Shown here one piece after another: positions 32,920 to 42,439 of a stretch of 64,000 nt of DNA. Each line of letters opens with the position of its first letter. Positions within the stretch are counted from its first letter, which is position 1. The position numbers were made by a program, and so were the translations under genes. A model generated the notes under the pieces. That model had not been told where the DNA came from. It did not search any database and was given only the letters and a program-made list of their open reading frames with translations. The stretch comes from CAZHNW01 sp942491575 (GTDB lineage: Bacteria > Spirochaetota > UBA4802 > UBA5550): the NCBI GenBank assembly GCA_942491575.1, contig CALOBT010000025.1, positions 1,488,001 to 1,552,000 of the forward strand. The letters run 5' to 3'.

Positions 32920-34860
32920 TTATCGAAAAACAAATTCCGTACGCCTGTTTTTGCGTCTCCCCGCGGGGGTTTTATTGTCAGCAATTGGTTTCCTTTCTCC
33001 AAAACCGATCGCCTTAACCCTTTCCGGAGAGATTCCGCTTTTGATCATATATGCTACAACAGAATCCGCCCTCCGTTCAGAAAGTTTCTGGTTATGGGCG
33101 GTGCCCCCGGTTGAGTCGGTATGACCATGCACTTCAACATGCAAACCGGGATTCTGCTTCATGATTCTGACGAGGCGGCCAATAATATCAAGAGATTCCT
33201 TTTTGAGGTAGGCCTTATCAAGCTGAAAGAGAATATTTTTAACAATGAATTTTTTATCGCGCTCAATCTTTGCAAGCTCAATATCTTTTTTACTCTCCTT
33301 TTTTCCGATTATAAGTTTTTGAGGAACATAACCCGGGGCTTCAATAATCACTTCGATATTTTCTTCGTAGGGAACTGAAATCTCTCCCTTTCCATTTATT
33401 CTCTGTTTTTTATTATATATAGTCTTGCCCCTGTAACGATACTTGATTTCCGCTTCCCCGTCTAAGGGTCTGCCTGTTTTGTCCTTCAGGTTCAGCTGAA
33501 ACTTTTTCATTCGCAACCCGGAAATTTTTTTCCCGTAATCAGGTCTGACCGGAGGGGGAAGCTTACCATCCTTTTTACCAGGGGTTACGGCATAACCACT
33601 TCCCCCATCAATAACCTTGTCGTAATATTCCGTACCTATTGCATAAAGATAATTACCTGCCGGAAAAAACAGTATCCCCCCCGAGGCGGAGGGCTGCCCT
33701 ACAGCTCCCGGAAAAGGTGTCCGGTATTCCCAGAGGGTTTTGGCGTCACTGAAATTTACCGCCCTCACCCGGCCATAAACGATCCTTCCGCCGTTTTGAT
33801 TCTTTCTCTCATTATATGCAATATACATCTGATCTCTGACTAAAACGTAGTAAGGACTTACCTTCTCTCCAACAGCAATTGTCCTCTCGATTTTCTGCGA
33901 AACAGTATTAAATACGGCAATATCACTGTTATCAGCAATAAATATTAGTGAGCGGTCCGTTACTGCAATCTGTGAAGAAATGACCCGTTTTACATCCGCC
34001 ACCCAGAGGGTACTTCCGTCGCTTTTATTCAGACAGTATATTTTGGAACCTGATGTAATGTAAACATTCTTATTGTAGATCACAGGTGCAAATATTTTAA
34101 AAGGCCGTAAAATATTTGCCGTCCATACTTCTTTTCCGCTTGAACCGTCAATAAAATGTATAGTGTATTTCCCGGTTTTGTAATTCATTGATTGTGTAAT
34201 AATAAACCGGTCATAAAAGGTTGGAAAAGCGCTGTAGGTTTTTACCCCCCGGTTTTCCCATGCATCATGTCCGTTTCTTATTGTGCGGGATAGAAACATA
34301 TTTCGCGTGCCGTAAATAATCCTGTTCTGATGAATGAGAGGATTGGCATAGATGCCATCAACCATTGGAAGTGACCGGTAACCGGAAGGCCCTGTGAAGG
34401 CCTGCCGTTCCTGTCGCATACCCGTTCTGGCCCAGATAACCCTCCCCGTCTGCTTGTCAAAGGCATAAATGGCAATGGGGTCACTGAGAAAAATCATATT
34501 CCCCTTGATCAGGGGATACTTCACCTTTCCTGCAGCCCTTGAAAAGGAACGAAAGCGCCGGCTGATCTCTTTGACAGGAACCTTCCATTTAAGCCTTCCG
34601 TCATCTTCATTGACGGAATATAGTTTTCCGTATCTATCTATAAAATACACATATCCGTCTGAAATTACCGGATTGTAAACAAGGGAATCTCCCTGAAACA
34701 GCCATTTGAGGTTATTATTTTTAACTACAATTTCATCATTATTACCGGTAAAATAGATATTACCCTTGTAGATAGGCCAGTCAGTAGTCGCAGTATTGAG
34801 AGGGGGCACAAAAAAAAGAAAAATAAAAAAAAATGAGATGGAACCGATTGCCCTGTTCAT
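32920..34860 (-). CDS. PQQ-type beta-propeller fused to an OmpA-like peptidoglycan-binding domain
   Basis: Exported protein of 646 residues. Signal peptide about 1-24 (FFFIFLFFVPPLNTA). Residues about 28-420 form PQQ-like propeller repeats: WPIYKGNIYFTG, DGYVYFIDRYGKLYSVN, DGRLKWKVPV, YAFDKQTGRVIWAR and IYCLNKSDGSTLWVADV. Residues about 455-540 look like a carboxypeptidase-regulatory/PEGA-type beta-sandwich (VIIEAPGYVPQKLIIG). The OmpA C-terminal domain (about 545-646) has VEVHGHTDSTGG, NQKLSERRA and GFGERKPIADN. So the propeller is probably tethered to the cell wall in the periplasm. GGAGGC precedes the ATG. It lies downstream of the RND operon, 165 bp away. Confidence 0.85.
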   Translation of the reverse strand: MNRAIGSISFFFIFLFFVPPLNTATTDWPIYKGNIYFTGNNDEIVVKNNNLKWLFQGDSLVYNPVISDGYVYFIDRYGKLYSVNEDDGRLKWKVPVKEISRRFRSFSRAAGKVKYPLIKGNMIFLSDPIAIYAFDKQTGRVIWARTGMRQERQAFTGPSGYRSLPMVDGIYANPLIHQNRIIYGTRNMFLSRTIRNGHDAWENRGVKTYSAFPTFYDRFIITQSMNYKTGKYTIHFIDGSSGKEVWTANILRPFKIFAPVIYNKNVYITSGSKIYCLNKSDGSTLWVADVKRVISSQIAVTDRSLIFIADNSDIAVFNTVSQKIERTIAVGEKVSPYYVLVRDQMYIAYNERKNQNGGRIVYGRVRAVNFSDAKTLWEYRTPFPGAVGQPSASGGILFFPAGNYLYAIGTEYYDKVIDGGSGYAVTPGKKDGKLPPPVRPDYGKKISGLRMKKFQLNLKDKTGRPLDGEAEIKYRYRGKTIYNKKQRINGKGEISVPYEENIEVIIEAPGYVPQKLIIGKKESKKDIELAKIERDKKFIVKNILFQLDKAYLKKESLDIIGRLVRIMKQNPGLHVEVHGHTDSTGGTAHNQKLSERRADSVVAYMIKSGISPERVKAIGFGERKPIADNKTPAGRRKNRRTEFVFR

Positions 34861-35025
34861 AAAAATGCCTCCGGCACGTCGGGGATTCTAAAACATGAAA
34901 ACTATCCAGCACCCTAACCGTTTAAACAAGAAGCAACAGGAAAAGGTACGGTGTCTTTTCCCGTAAAAATATACAGATCTCAAACAGAAAACTGCTTAGA
35001 TTTAAAAAATTAATCGGTTTTGATA

Positions 35026-35850
35026 CTAGTTCTGATTGATTTTTTTTCTCAGGTTTTTTATATATTTTTTCCAGATACTGCAGTAATCCTTTCCCCAGAG
35101 GGTAATTTTTAATTCTTTTTCAACCTCATTGAGAAGTCCCTTTGCCTTTTCAGTATCTTCGTCTTCGATAAATGCTTCAGCTAAAAATATTTTATTCTGA
35201 GGAAATTCAGGAAATTTTTCCACTGCCTTCTGCAGTGCATCGAGGGACTTATCCAGATCTCCTATTCCCTGGGGCCATGGTGGGGCCTTCAGATAGAGCA
35301 TACCGGAAACCCGCAGGGGACCGCCAAAATCAAGTTCCGGTTTACTGCGTGCTACTTCCAGCATTTTAACAACCTCTTTCAGTCTACCGAGGGCCATCAA
35401 TCCCTTTTCACGGATAACCATCCCGAGGAAAAGAGCATGATAATAACTCACCTCGGGATCAATACCGGCTCCTGCTTTTAGTGAAATTTTCAAACCCTTT
35501 CCTGAAAGATAATAGGATGATTTTTTATCTTCAATAACGTCAACCACCAGGAACAGGGATCGGAGTGCATTCAGGGCTGCCATTCTGTTTTCAGGATTTT
35601 CCTGATAGAGTAGATAAGCCTGGCGCATTAATGTTTTTTTCACCTCAAGGGTTTGCTTTCGGTGTAGTTTATCTCTATAGCCGACCAGGACATTATTCAG
35701 TCCCTTCCGTTTTACCTCATCGAAAACAACATCCCCGGTTTCCCAAAACCAGCGCTTTGTCATTTCACGCTCAGAAACTGTTGAACAGCCTCCTGCCATG
35801 ACAATTACAGTCAGTATAAAAAATTTCAGTCTAATATGTTGAAAGAGCAC
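35026..35850 (-). CDS. TPR-like lipoprotein of the RND operon
   Basis: A 274-residue lipoprotein: signal peptide ending in VMAGGC, lipid at about Cys22. The mature protein is helical with TPR-like units, the clearest near the end (SLDALQKAVEKFPEFPQNKIFLAEAFIEDEDTEKAKGLL split over residues about 205-245). The middle segment FGGPLRVSGMLYLKAPPWPQGIGDLDK resembles the T component of TRAP-type systems (TatT), which are trimeric periplasmic lipoproteins. The start is GTG 35850 with GGAGAGG upstream. It overlaps the PhnD-like gene by 20 bp, so it is translationally coupled to it. Confidence 0.7.
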   Translation of the reverse strand: MLFQHIRLKFFILTVIVMAGGCSTVSEREMTKRWFWETGDVVFDEVKRKGLNNVLVGYRDKLHRKQTLEVKKTLMRQAYLLYQENPENRMAALNALRSLFLVVDVIEDKKSSYYLSGKGLKISLKAGAGIDPEVSYYHALFLGMVIREKGLMALGRLKEVVKMLEVARSKPELDFGGPLRVSGMLYLKAPPWPQGIGDLDKSLDALQKAVEKFPEFPQNKIFLAEAFIEDEDTEKAKGLLNEVEKELKITLWGKDYCSIWKKYIKNLRKKINQN

Positions 35851-36697
35851 TCTCCACCTCTCCGGCAGTTACTTTTTCAAATCCCTGGATACCAAAATTC
35901 CTGCAGACCTTTTCGCCTTCCTGAAGGGAACACATTCCCGTAATAGCAGCAATTATTTTCGGCTTCACCGCTGCATTTGCCGGTGTATTTACCATCATAA
36001 GTCCAAGAGCAGGAAGAGAAGGTGATTTATAGACTACAGACAGCTTTTGAAAAAGGGAAAGCCGTTTAAGACTGTTATACTGCATCCGGTTAAGAAGTAC
36101 ACCATCAATTCGATTCCTGGTAAGCCTCCGTACTGCAGATAATGGACGCTGCGTCGGCTTGAGACTAAAATAAGTCTGAACATTTATACGGTTTTGAAAA
36201 ATTATTCGGCTCAGAAATCTTTTATTCTCATATAGAACATTACCGGAAAGTTTTTTCCCTTTTAGTTGTTCCAGACTGCTGTATCTGCCTTTTTTCACCA
36301 GCAGAAAGTACTGTTCCCTGTCGCTTCCCTGCATGGATACTTTTGTCAAAGGGACCAGGTTCATCTCCTTTCTATTTTCTGCGAAAAATCCGATAGATCC
36401 CATTATAAAACAATCCTTATTTTTTCGGATATAACTTTTCGCACTCGAAAGACGATTGAAATATTGTCCCGTTAAACGAGATGCTCGAATCCCGGTCATC
36501 TTTGCCAGGTTCCCCAGAAATTGATTCAGGATGTTTTTTCCTTCTCCCTGCGGATCAGGCCCTCCTGCAAAAACTATCGCAAAATGGATCTTGCCGGCTG
36601 AATATGCAGCCTTCTGCGGCGATATATTCATCGGAAGTATCGTACAAAAAAATATTACACCGGTCATTAAAAGAATATATTTTCTATTTTTCATCAT
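35831..36697 (-). CDS. PhnD-like periplasmic substrate-binding protein
   Basis: A 288-residue exported protein (signal peptide about 1-34) with the fold pattern of PhnD/TauA-type binding proteins: FAIVFAGGPDPQGEGKN, YIRKNKDCFIMGSIGFFAENR, YSSLEQLKGKKLSGNVLYENK and DGVLLNRMQYNSLKRL. PhnD proteins bind phosphonates or related anions for ABC import, but no ABC permease or ATPase is near. Here the gene overlaps the RND exporter by 14 bp and the lipoprotein by 20 bp, so its job is probably with those. The ligand is unknown. Confidence 0.7.
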   Translation of the reverse strand: MMKNRKYILLMTGVIFFCTILPMNISPQKAAYSAGKIHFAIVFAGGPDPQGEGKNILNQFLGNLAKMTGIRASRLTGQYFNRLSSAKSYIRKNKDCFIMGSIGFFAENRKEMNLVPLTKVSMQGSDREQYFLLVKKGRYSSLEQLKGKKLSGNVLYENKRFLSRIIFQNRINVQTYFSLKPTQRPLSAVRRLTRNRIDGVLLNRMQYNSLKRLSLFQKLSVVYKSPSLPALGLMMVNTPANAAVKPKIIAAITGMCSLQEGEKVCRNFGIQGFEKVTAGEVESALSTY

Positions 36698-39386
36698 TGT
36701 TTTCTCTGGTTCTCCTATAAAAGATAAGATCTATCACTGAAGGCAATACTATTAATGCCGAAATCAGGCAGAGCGAAATACCCACGAGGAGGATAATTCC
36801 AAAAGTTGAGACTCCCCCATGACGGGCAAAAACAATACTAAAAAGTCCGGTAATGGTAGTTAACGCGGCAAAAGAAACCCCCCTGCCGGTTGTTCGCGAT
36901 GCAATAAATGCAGTATGATCAGGTTGCTCCATCCATCGATGAACAATGTGAACACCATATACCACGCCCAATCCAAGAAGCAGTGGGAGCCCCGCAATGT
37001 TTGCAACGTTATAGTTTACCCCAAGGGCATACAGAACTCCCTGCATCCAGAGAAGCCCGACTACCAGTGGAATCAAGGCAAGAACTACCGCCACGGGCCT
37101 CTTGAAATCTAAAGAAAGCAGTAACAGAACAATAACAAGGGAATAGAACATGGCCTGCACAACGGCATCAGCCGCCTGCCTTACGTACACTCTGTGTGTT
37201 ACCGGAAAACCTGTTACATCAGGTGAAATCTTTTTAATATTATTGACGAAACGGTCCAGAAAATCCACATCCCAGATGAGTCCATTCGGATAAATATAGG
37301 CAACATAGTTTCCCTTAGGACTTTTAAATCGTTTAAAAGTTTGACCTGGGAAGTCTTTTTCCTCCAGGGTGTCGACTTTCATCCAGTCCTGCACCAGGGT
37401 TGTAATAAATTCTATTGATTTGAAAAGCTCCTTTTCAAATGCTACTGTTCGAATCAAGGCCTCATTTCTTTTCTCACTTGAAAAAGATTCCTCAATGGCG
37501 TAAAGATTTTTAATAAGCAATTCAAGTTTTTTTACAATTTTGGTTTGTCCGCCGGAAAATGCCTTTTCCTGGGCATCTTCAAAGTATGAAGTAATGCTTC
37601 CCAGTTGAGATATATAATCCCCACCTGAGTATTGTCCCTTATAATAGGGAATTTTGAAATTATCAAGAAACTCGAGATACTGACGGATATATTTAATTTT
37701 ATTCTTCTGGTCTTCCGGCATCAGACGTGCAAAGGAATCAACCCTGCTTACTTCCTTTAATTCCGAAATCTTTTTTGACATTTCCTTTAGCTTATTAAAA
37801 TCTTTCGAGGTTACCGCAGCAAAGGACATTTTAAGATCGCTCTTCTCTTCCATTTTTTCCTGGTAGAGAGTCGATTCAGTATCACGCGGAAGAAGCTTAA
37901 AAACATTATAATCAAGGGTATTTTTCACTGCTCCGTATATACCAAGAAGAATAAAAACGACGGAGATACCTACAATGACCCACAGCCTTTCTCTCGAATG
38001 AGGCCCCTTTGTGATTTTTTCAGCTTTTTCCAGATCATATTTTCGCGGCTGGATGGGAAGGTTTAACAGCATAGCCGGCATCATAAAAAATGTTGTAAAC
38101 ATAACAATCAGGATTCCCATTCCTGCGGTAATTCCCAACTGGCTATATCCTGAAAATTCGGAAAAAGAGATGGCGAGAAAGGCAAAACCAGTAGTCAATC
38201 CCCCGGTAACAATACCTTTTCCGGTTATGACAACGGCCTTGTGAACAGCATCCTCCAGGGGCAGACCGTTACCGAGCTCCTCTTCCGTTCTTCGTATCAG
38301 GTAAATACCAAAATCGATACCAATTCCGAAGAGAACTGCAAGAAAAGAAGAGCTGATCAAATTAAGCTTACCCAGCATAATGGATATTATACCGGTTGTG
38401 ATAATAAGACCGCTGGCGAGAGGGACTACACCGATAACCATCTTACGAAGTGAACCAAATCCGAAAAGAAGAATCAGGGCAACAAAGATTATAGATACAA
38501 TTCCGGCTTTCCCCACATCGGAGAATACAGTCTCTGTTTCCGTATAAATATGAGCGGGCATACCGGTGAAGGCGACTTTAACTTTCCCCTTCAGATTCGG
38601 ATACTGCTCAAAGACACGATCACAGGCTTTTCTCATTGCACCTATAAAGGGTTTAAGATAGGTTATATCATCGTTGGAAGATCCCGGCTGCACCAGGAGA
38701 TACAACATACTGAAATCACGGGAAAAAAGATAACCTTCACTTCTAATCAGATCAGTTGTTTCATTACCCGGCACCAGGAGTGTGTCAATTGGACCGATTC
38801 TGTTATGGGATGGATCAACAAGCCATGTTTTCCATTCTTCGAATAAATAGTTTATACTTTCAAGTATCCGGAGAGCCATCTCCACATCTGTATCTTTTGG
38901 AGCTTTTCTAATCTGCCGGTTCATCATCCCCAGTAGACTGTAAATATTATTAATATTACGAAGCTCATTTATTGAGTTTCGATTCTTGTTAAGGAAGACA
39001 AGTCCTTCCTTCAACTTCTCTGCAGGGATATAAAGAGGAGCGTGCTTCATAAAAAAATCAATATCCATTTTATAATATATTGATTTTACCCACTCCGTTT
39101 CCTTCTTTATCTCCCTGGCAAAAAGTTCAGACGATGCTTTTATGGTTGAACTCTCACCTTCCAGGACAACAATTAAATTATCTGAAAGCTCAAATTCTTT
39201 CATAAAAGAAAGATAACGGGCCTGTTCCGCATGATCTGCAGGGATCAGGTCCCGCTGTGAGGATGATATTTTTAAATTAGGAATAAAGAGGGCAAACAAA
39301 ACAGTCAGCCCTCCCATGACTGCCAGAAGTGTTCTGCCTCTGAAAACAGCCAGAGAAAAGATTTTGTCTAAAATTTTATTAACCAT
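36684..39386 (-). CDS. RND-superfamily (MMPL-type) exporter
   Basis: A 900-residue inner-membrane RND protein, probably 12 helices in two repeated halves. Each half has one N-terminal helix, a large periplasmic loop, and five helices with the SSD-like core: FLAVLFGIGIDFGIYLIRRTEEE in the first and NIAGLPLLLGLGVVYGVHIVHR in the second. This layout belongs to the MMPL/HpnN-like group that moves lipids or hydrophobic molecules by proton-motive force. No membrane-fusion or TolC gene is adjacent. I chose ATG 39386; an in-frame TTG 15 bp upstream is possible, and neither has a good SD. It heads an operon with the PhnD-like and TPR lipoprotein genes, overlapping by 14 bp. Confidence 0.85.
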   Translation of the reverse strand: MVNKILDKIFSLAVFRGRTLLAVMGGLTVLFALFIPNLKISSSQRDLIPADHAEQARYLSFMKEFELSDNLIVVLEGESSTIKASSELFAREIKKETEWVKSIYYKMDIDFFMKHAPLYIPAEKLKEGLVFLNKNRNSINELRNINNIYSLLGMMNRQIRKAPKDTDVEMALRILESINYLFEEWKTWLVDPSHNRIGPIDTLLVPGNETTDLIRSEGYLFSRDFSMLYLLVQPGSSNDDITYLKPFIGAMRKACDRVFEQYPNLKGKVKVAFTGMPAHIYTETETVFSDVGKAGIVSIIFVALILLFGFGSLRKMVIGVVPLASGLIITTGIISIMLGKLNLISSSFLAVLFGIGIDFGIYLIRRTEEELGNGLPLEDAVHKAVVITGKGIVTGGLTTGFAFLAISFSEFSGYSQLGITAGMGILIVMFTTFFMMPAMLLNLPIQPRKYDLEKAEKITKGPHSRERLWVIVGISVVFILLGIYGAVKNTLDYNVFKLLPRDTESTLYQEKMEEKSDLKMSFAAVTSKDFNKLKEMSKKISELKEVSRVDSFARLMPEDQKNKIKYIRQYLEFLDNFKIPYYKGQYSGGDYISQLGSITSYFEDAQEKAFSGGQTKIVKKLELLIKNLYAIEESFSSEKRNEALIRTVAFEKELFKSIEFITTLVQDWMKVDTLEEKDFPGQTFKRFKSPKGNYVAYIYPNGLIWDVDFLDRFVNNIKKISPDVTGFPVTHRVYVRQAADAVVQAMFYSLVIVLLLLSLDFKRPVAVVLALIPLVVGLLWMQGVLYALGVNYNVANIAGLPLLLGLGVVYGVHIVHRWMEQPDHTAFIASRTTGRGVSFAALTTITGLFSIVFARHGGVSTFGIILLVGISLCLISALIVLPSVIDLIFYRRTRENNDEK

Positions 39387-39543
39387 TGGTAGTATTTTCA
39401 AAAAAATTAATTGTTTTTCTCACAATAATTACTTATTGTCAACTTTTTAAATAACTAGTCGATGCAGCCAATTAGCTTGGAAATGATCTGAAAGTCCAGT
39501 TATTTATTAAAAAAACATACCAAATGTGACAAAAGAGGATAAA

Positions 39544-39807
39544 ATGAGCATAAAAATTGAACAGAAAGAACTTTCACTAAGGAATGTTTCCTCATGGCCA
39601 ATATGGGAAAAGGAAATATCTGAATTCGACTGGCATTATGATTCTACAGAAGAGTGCTTTCTTCTGGAAGGTGAAGTCCAGGTAGAAACAGAGGAAGGAA
39701 ACACCCTCACCTTTGGCAAGGGAGATTTCGTTACCTTCCCCAGGGGGCTTTCATGTAAATGGAAAATAACATCTCCGGTAAAAAAGCACTATAATTTCCG
39801 GGATTAG
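39544..39807 (+). CDS. Small cupin-domain protein
   Basis: An 87-residue cupin of the DUF861/EutQ-like type: WPIWEKEISEFDWHYDSTEECFLLEGEVQVE followed by GNTLTFGKGDFVTFPRGLSCKWKI, split here into the two cupin motifs. Single-domain cupins of this kind bind a small molecule or metal; the substrate is unknown. ATG 39544 has AGAGGA at good spacing. An in-frame GTG at 39526 would add six residues. It stands alone and convergent with the phosphorylase gene. Confidence 0.8.
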   Translation: MSIKIEQKELSLRNVSSWPIWEKEISEFDWHYDSTEECFLLEGEVQVETEEGNTLTFGKGDFVTFPRGLSCKWKITSPVKKHYNFRD

Positions 39808-39812
39808 TTCTC

Positions 39813-39840
39813 CCATCACCCCGTCAGCGCCAGGTGATGG
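39813..39840. other. Hairpin at the convergent gene ends
   Basis: CCATCACC (39813-39820) and GGTGATGG (39833-39840) form an 8-bp stem after the cupin gene, overlapping the last codons of the phosphorylase gene. It may act as a weak terminator; T runs are absent. Confidence 0.4.
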
Positions 39841-42382
39841 AAAACTCCGGATCAAACTTCCTGACCCCGTCGGGATGCCTTGGAATTATCCTTGCAGTAA
39901 ATCCGAATCTTCCCGACTTCAGGCAGAGCATTTGACCTACAAATTCATAAATTCCATTACTCTTTTTTTCGTGCAATGACATGGGGAGAGCGGCTCCCTC
40001 AACAATTTCCTCAGCCTGGTTCAAGGCACCAAAATACAATTCAACCTGAACATCATCAGGATTTAATTTCCCAAGCTGAACTTCAGCAACAACTCTCACT
40101 TTGGAACCAACTTTAATTTCGTCTTCCCTGCTGAAATCCATTTTTTTAACGGCCACGTCGTGCCACTTCAGGCTGATGCCCTGTTTCCAGGCGGCAATAT
40201 CCCTGGCCCTGGAATAATTATTTTCCGAAAAGTTTTCAAAATTCCGATGAGCATTAACATAATACTTTTCGGTATATTCCTTTACCATCCTGTTAGTATT
40301 AAATACAGGTGAGAGCGTTTTCATCGATTGACGAACTTTAAAAAGCCACTCCCTCGGCAAACCATCAACACCCTTGTCATAAAAGGCCTGACGAACTTCC
40401 TTTTCAAGAATATTATACAAATGCCAGCTTTCCACCTCATCCTGAATGGCATGATCATCATACATTTCACCTTTTCCAATTGCCCAGCCATTGTCCGCCT
40501 CATAGGCTTCATCCCACCATCCATCTGGCACACTGATATTAAGCCCCCCATTGGGCAACACTTTCATTCCGCTGGTACCGGAGGCCTCCTTTGGTCTGAT
40601 AGGATTATTTAGCCATACATCAACTCCCTGAACCATGTAGCGTGCAATATTAATATCATAATCTTCAAGGAAAACAATTCTGTCCCTGAAACGTTCATCA
40701 GTTCCCAGGTGAATTACCTGTTTAATCAGTTCTTTACCCATGTTATCACGCGGGTGCGCCTTTCCTGCAAATATAATCTGAATAGGACGTTCTTTATCCC
40801 GAAGCAAAGTCTCAAGTCTTTTTAAATCCCGTAATATCAGGGTTGCCCTTTTGTAAGTAGCAAAGCGTCTGGCGAAGCCTATCGTTAATGCCTCCGGATC
40901 AAGAACTGAATTTGCCCTTTCTGCTTCTTTCAGGGGAAGTCCACGGGCCAGCAGCTGTTCCTTGAGTTTCTTCCTGGTAAATCCCACCAATCTTTCCCTT
41001 GCCCGTTCACGACATCGCCATAATTCAGAATCCGGAATATTATCAAGGTTTTTCCAGATCGTATCATCCGCTGGATTATCAATCCAACGGGGCCCAAGAT
41101 AACGGTTAAAAAGCCGCATCATCTCATCGGAAGTCCATGACAGGATTTGAATACCATTGGTTATGTACCCGATTGGAACTTCATGCTCAGGCAGCGTCGG
41201 CCATATTCCCTTCCACATATTCCGTGAGACCTGGCCATGAAGTCTCGATACACCATTACTTCCCGCCGCTGTTTTAAGGGCAAGTACCGTCATACAAAAA
41301 CTTTCTTTTTTATCGGTAACATTTTCACGGCCAAGGCCCATGAACTCTTCTTTTGTTATACCGAGTTTGCTGTAAAAGTTAGAAAAATATGTATTAACCA
41401 ACTCGGGATCAAATCGGTCATTACCTGCAGGAACCGGGGTATGAGTGGTAAAAACATTACTGGCAGAAACAAATTCAACAGCTTCGGCAAAGGTCATTTT
41501 ATTATTAATTATTGCATCTTTGATTCTTTCTATGGAAAGAAAAGCAGCATGTCCCTCGTTCATATGAAAAACAGAAATATTTTTTTTCATAGCCTTAAGG
41601 GCCCTTACTCCGCCGATACCGAGAAGCATTTCCTGTTTTACTCTCATTTCATTATCACCTCCATAGAGGTGATCGGTAATCGTTTTATCCTCAAGACTGT
41701 TTTGATCAATATTTGTATCAAGCAGATACAAGGTAACACGTCCGATAACAACTTTCCACACTTGTGCAAAAATATCCCTGCCGGGGAACTCAACTGATAT
41801 TGTTATTGATTTTCCCTCATCATCGATGACCAGCTCAATTGGAATATTGTAAAAATCTATTTCAGGGAAGCGTTCCCCCTGCCAGCCATCCATATTCAGA
41901 TATTGCCGAAAGTAGCCAAGCCGGTATAAAAGACCAACCCCTATCAATGGAATACCCAGTTCACTTGCAGACTTAAGGTGGTCACCCGCCAGTACCCCGA
42001 GGCCACCGCTGTAGATGGGAAGACACTCATGAATTCCGAATTCAGCAGAGAAATATGCAATTTTAGCATTTTCGAAACCGGACATATTTTCTTCATACCA
42101 GGATTTCAAACTAAGATGTCGATCTAGTTCTTTTTCAACGCGTTCCATGTGAGCCAAAAAACTCTCAGATTCTGCAGCCTCGTCAAGCTGCATCTGCGAA
42201 ACAGCACCGAGGAGTTTAATTGGATTATGTTCACATTCTCGCCACAGGTCAACATCAACCCGTCTGAATAATTCTATAGCTTCAAAATTCCAGACCCACC
42301 ACAGATTTTTCGCAATTTTCATCAATGGCTTTAACTTTTCAGGAAGGTATGGTACAACATGGAATTTTTCAATATGTGGCAT
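39824..42382 (-). CDS. Alpha-glucan (glycogen/maltodextrin) phosphorylase
   Basis: A PLP-dependent glucan phosphorylase of 852 residues that releases glucose 1-phosphate from glycogen or maltodextrin. It belongs to the bacterial alpha-glucan phosphorylase group with an N-terminal DUF3417-like domain (about 1-110; PEKLKPLMKIAKNLWWVWNFEA). Motifs: SAEFGIHECLPIYSGGLGVLAGD, HMNEGHAAF, and near 615-640 RPKEASGTSGMKVLPNGGLN with the PLP-linked Lys, then GWAIGKGE. Last gene in the long minus-strand run, 57 bp after the histidine kinase. No other glycogen gene is in the window. Confidence 0.93.
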   Translation of the reverse strand: MPHIEKFHVVPYLPEKLKPLMKIAKNLWWVWNFEAIELFRRVDVDLWRECEHNPIKLLGAVSQMQLDEAAESESFLAHMERVEKELDRHLSLKSWYEENMSGFENAKIAYFSAEFGIHECLPIYSGGLGVLAGDHLKSASELGIPLIGVGLLYRLGYFRQYLNMDGWQGERFPEIDFYNIPIELVIDDEGKSITISVEFPGRDIFAQVWKVVIGRVTLYLLDTNIDQNSLEDKTITDHLYGGDNEMRVKQEMLLGIGGVRALKAMKKNISVFHMNEGHAAFLSIERIKDAIINNKMTFAEAVEFVSASNVFTTHTPVPAGNDRFDPELVNTYFSNFYSKLGITKEEFMGLGRENVTDKKESFCMTVLALKTAAGSNGVSRLHGQVSRNMWKGIWPTLPEHEVPIGYITNGIQILSWTSDEMMRLFNRYLGPRWIDNPADDTIWKNLDNIPDSELWRCRERARERLVGFTRKKLKEQLLARGLPLKEAERANSVLDPEALTIGFARRFATYKRATLILRDLKRLETLLRDKERPIQIIFAGKAHPRDNMGKELIKQVIHLGTDERFRDRIVFLEDYDINIARYMVQGVDVWLNNPIRPKEASGTSGMKVLPNGGLNISVPDGWWDEAYEADNGWAIGKGEMYDDHAIQDEVESWHLYNILEKEVRQAFYDKGVDGLPREWLFKVRQSMKTLSPVFNTNRMVKEYTEKYYVNAHRNFENFSENNYSRARDIAAWKQGISLKWHDVAVKKMDFSREDEIKVGSKVRVVAEVQLGKLNPDDVQVELYFGALNQAEEIVEGAALPMSLHEKKSNGIYEFVGQMLCLKSGRFGFTARIIPRHPDGVRKFDPEFSITWR

Positions 42383-42439
42383 TTGGGATCCTCTTTTATG
42401 ATTTAAGTTTTTAAATTTAAAATGATTTCTGGAAGGTCA

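Noticed and set aside
35831..36697. Reading the PhnD-like protein as a phosphonate importer component
   Set aside because: No phnC or phnE neighbour; the tight overlap with an RND exporter points elsewhere.
41237..41797. 186-residue open frame opposite the phosphorylase gene
   Set aside because: Fully antisense to a well-supported conserved gene, and Lys/Phe-rich like a mirror of coding sequence.
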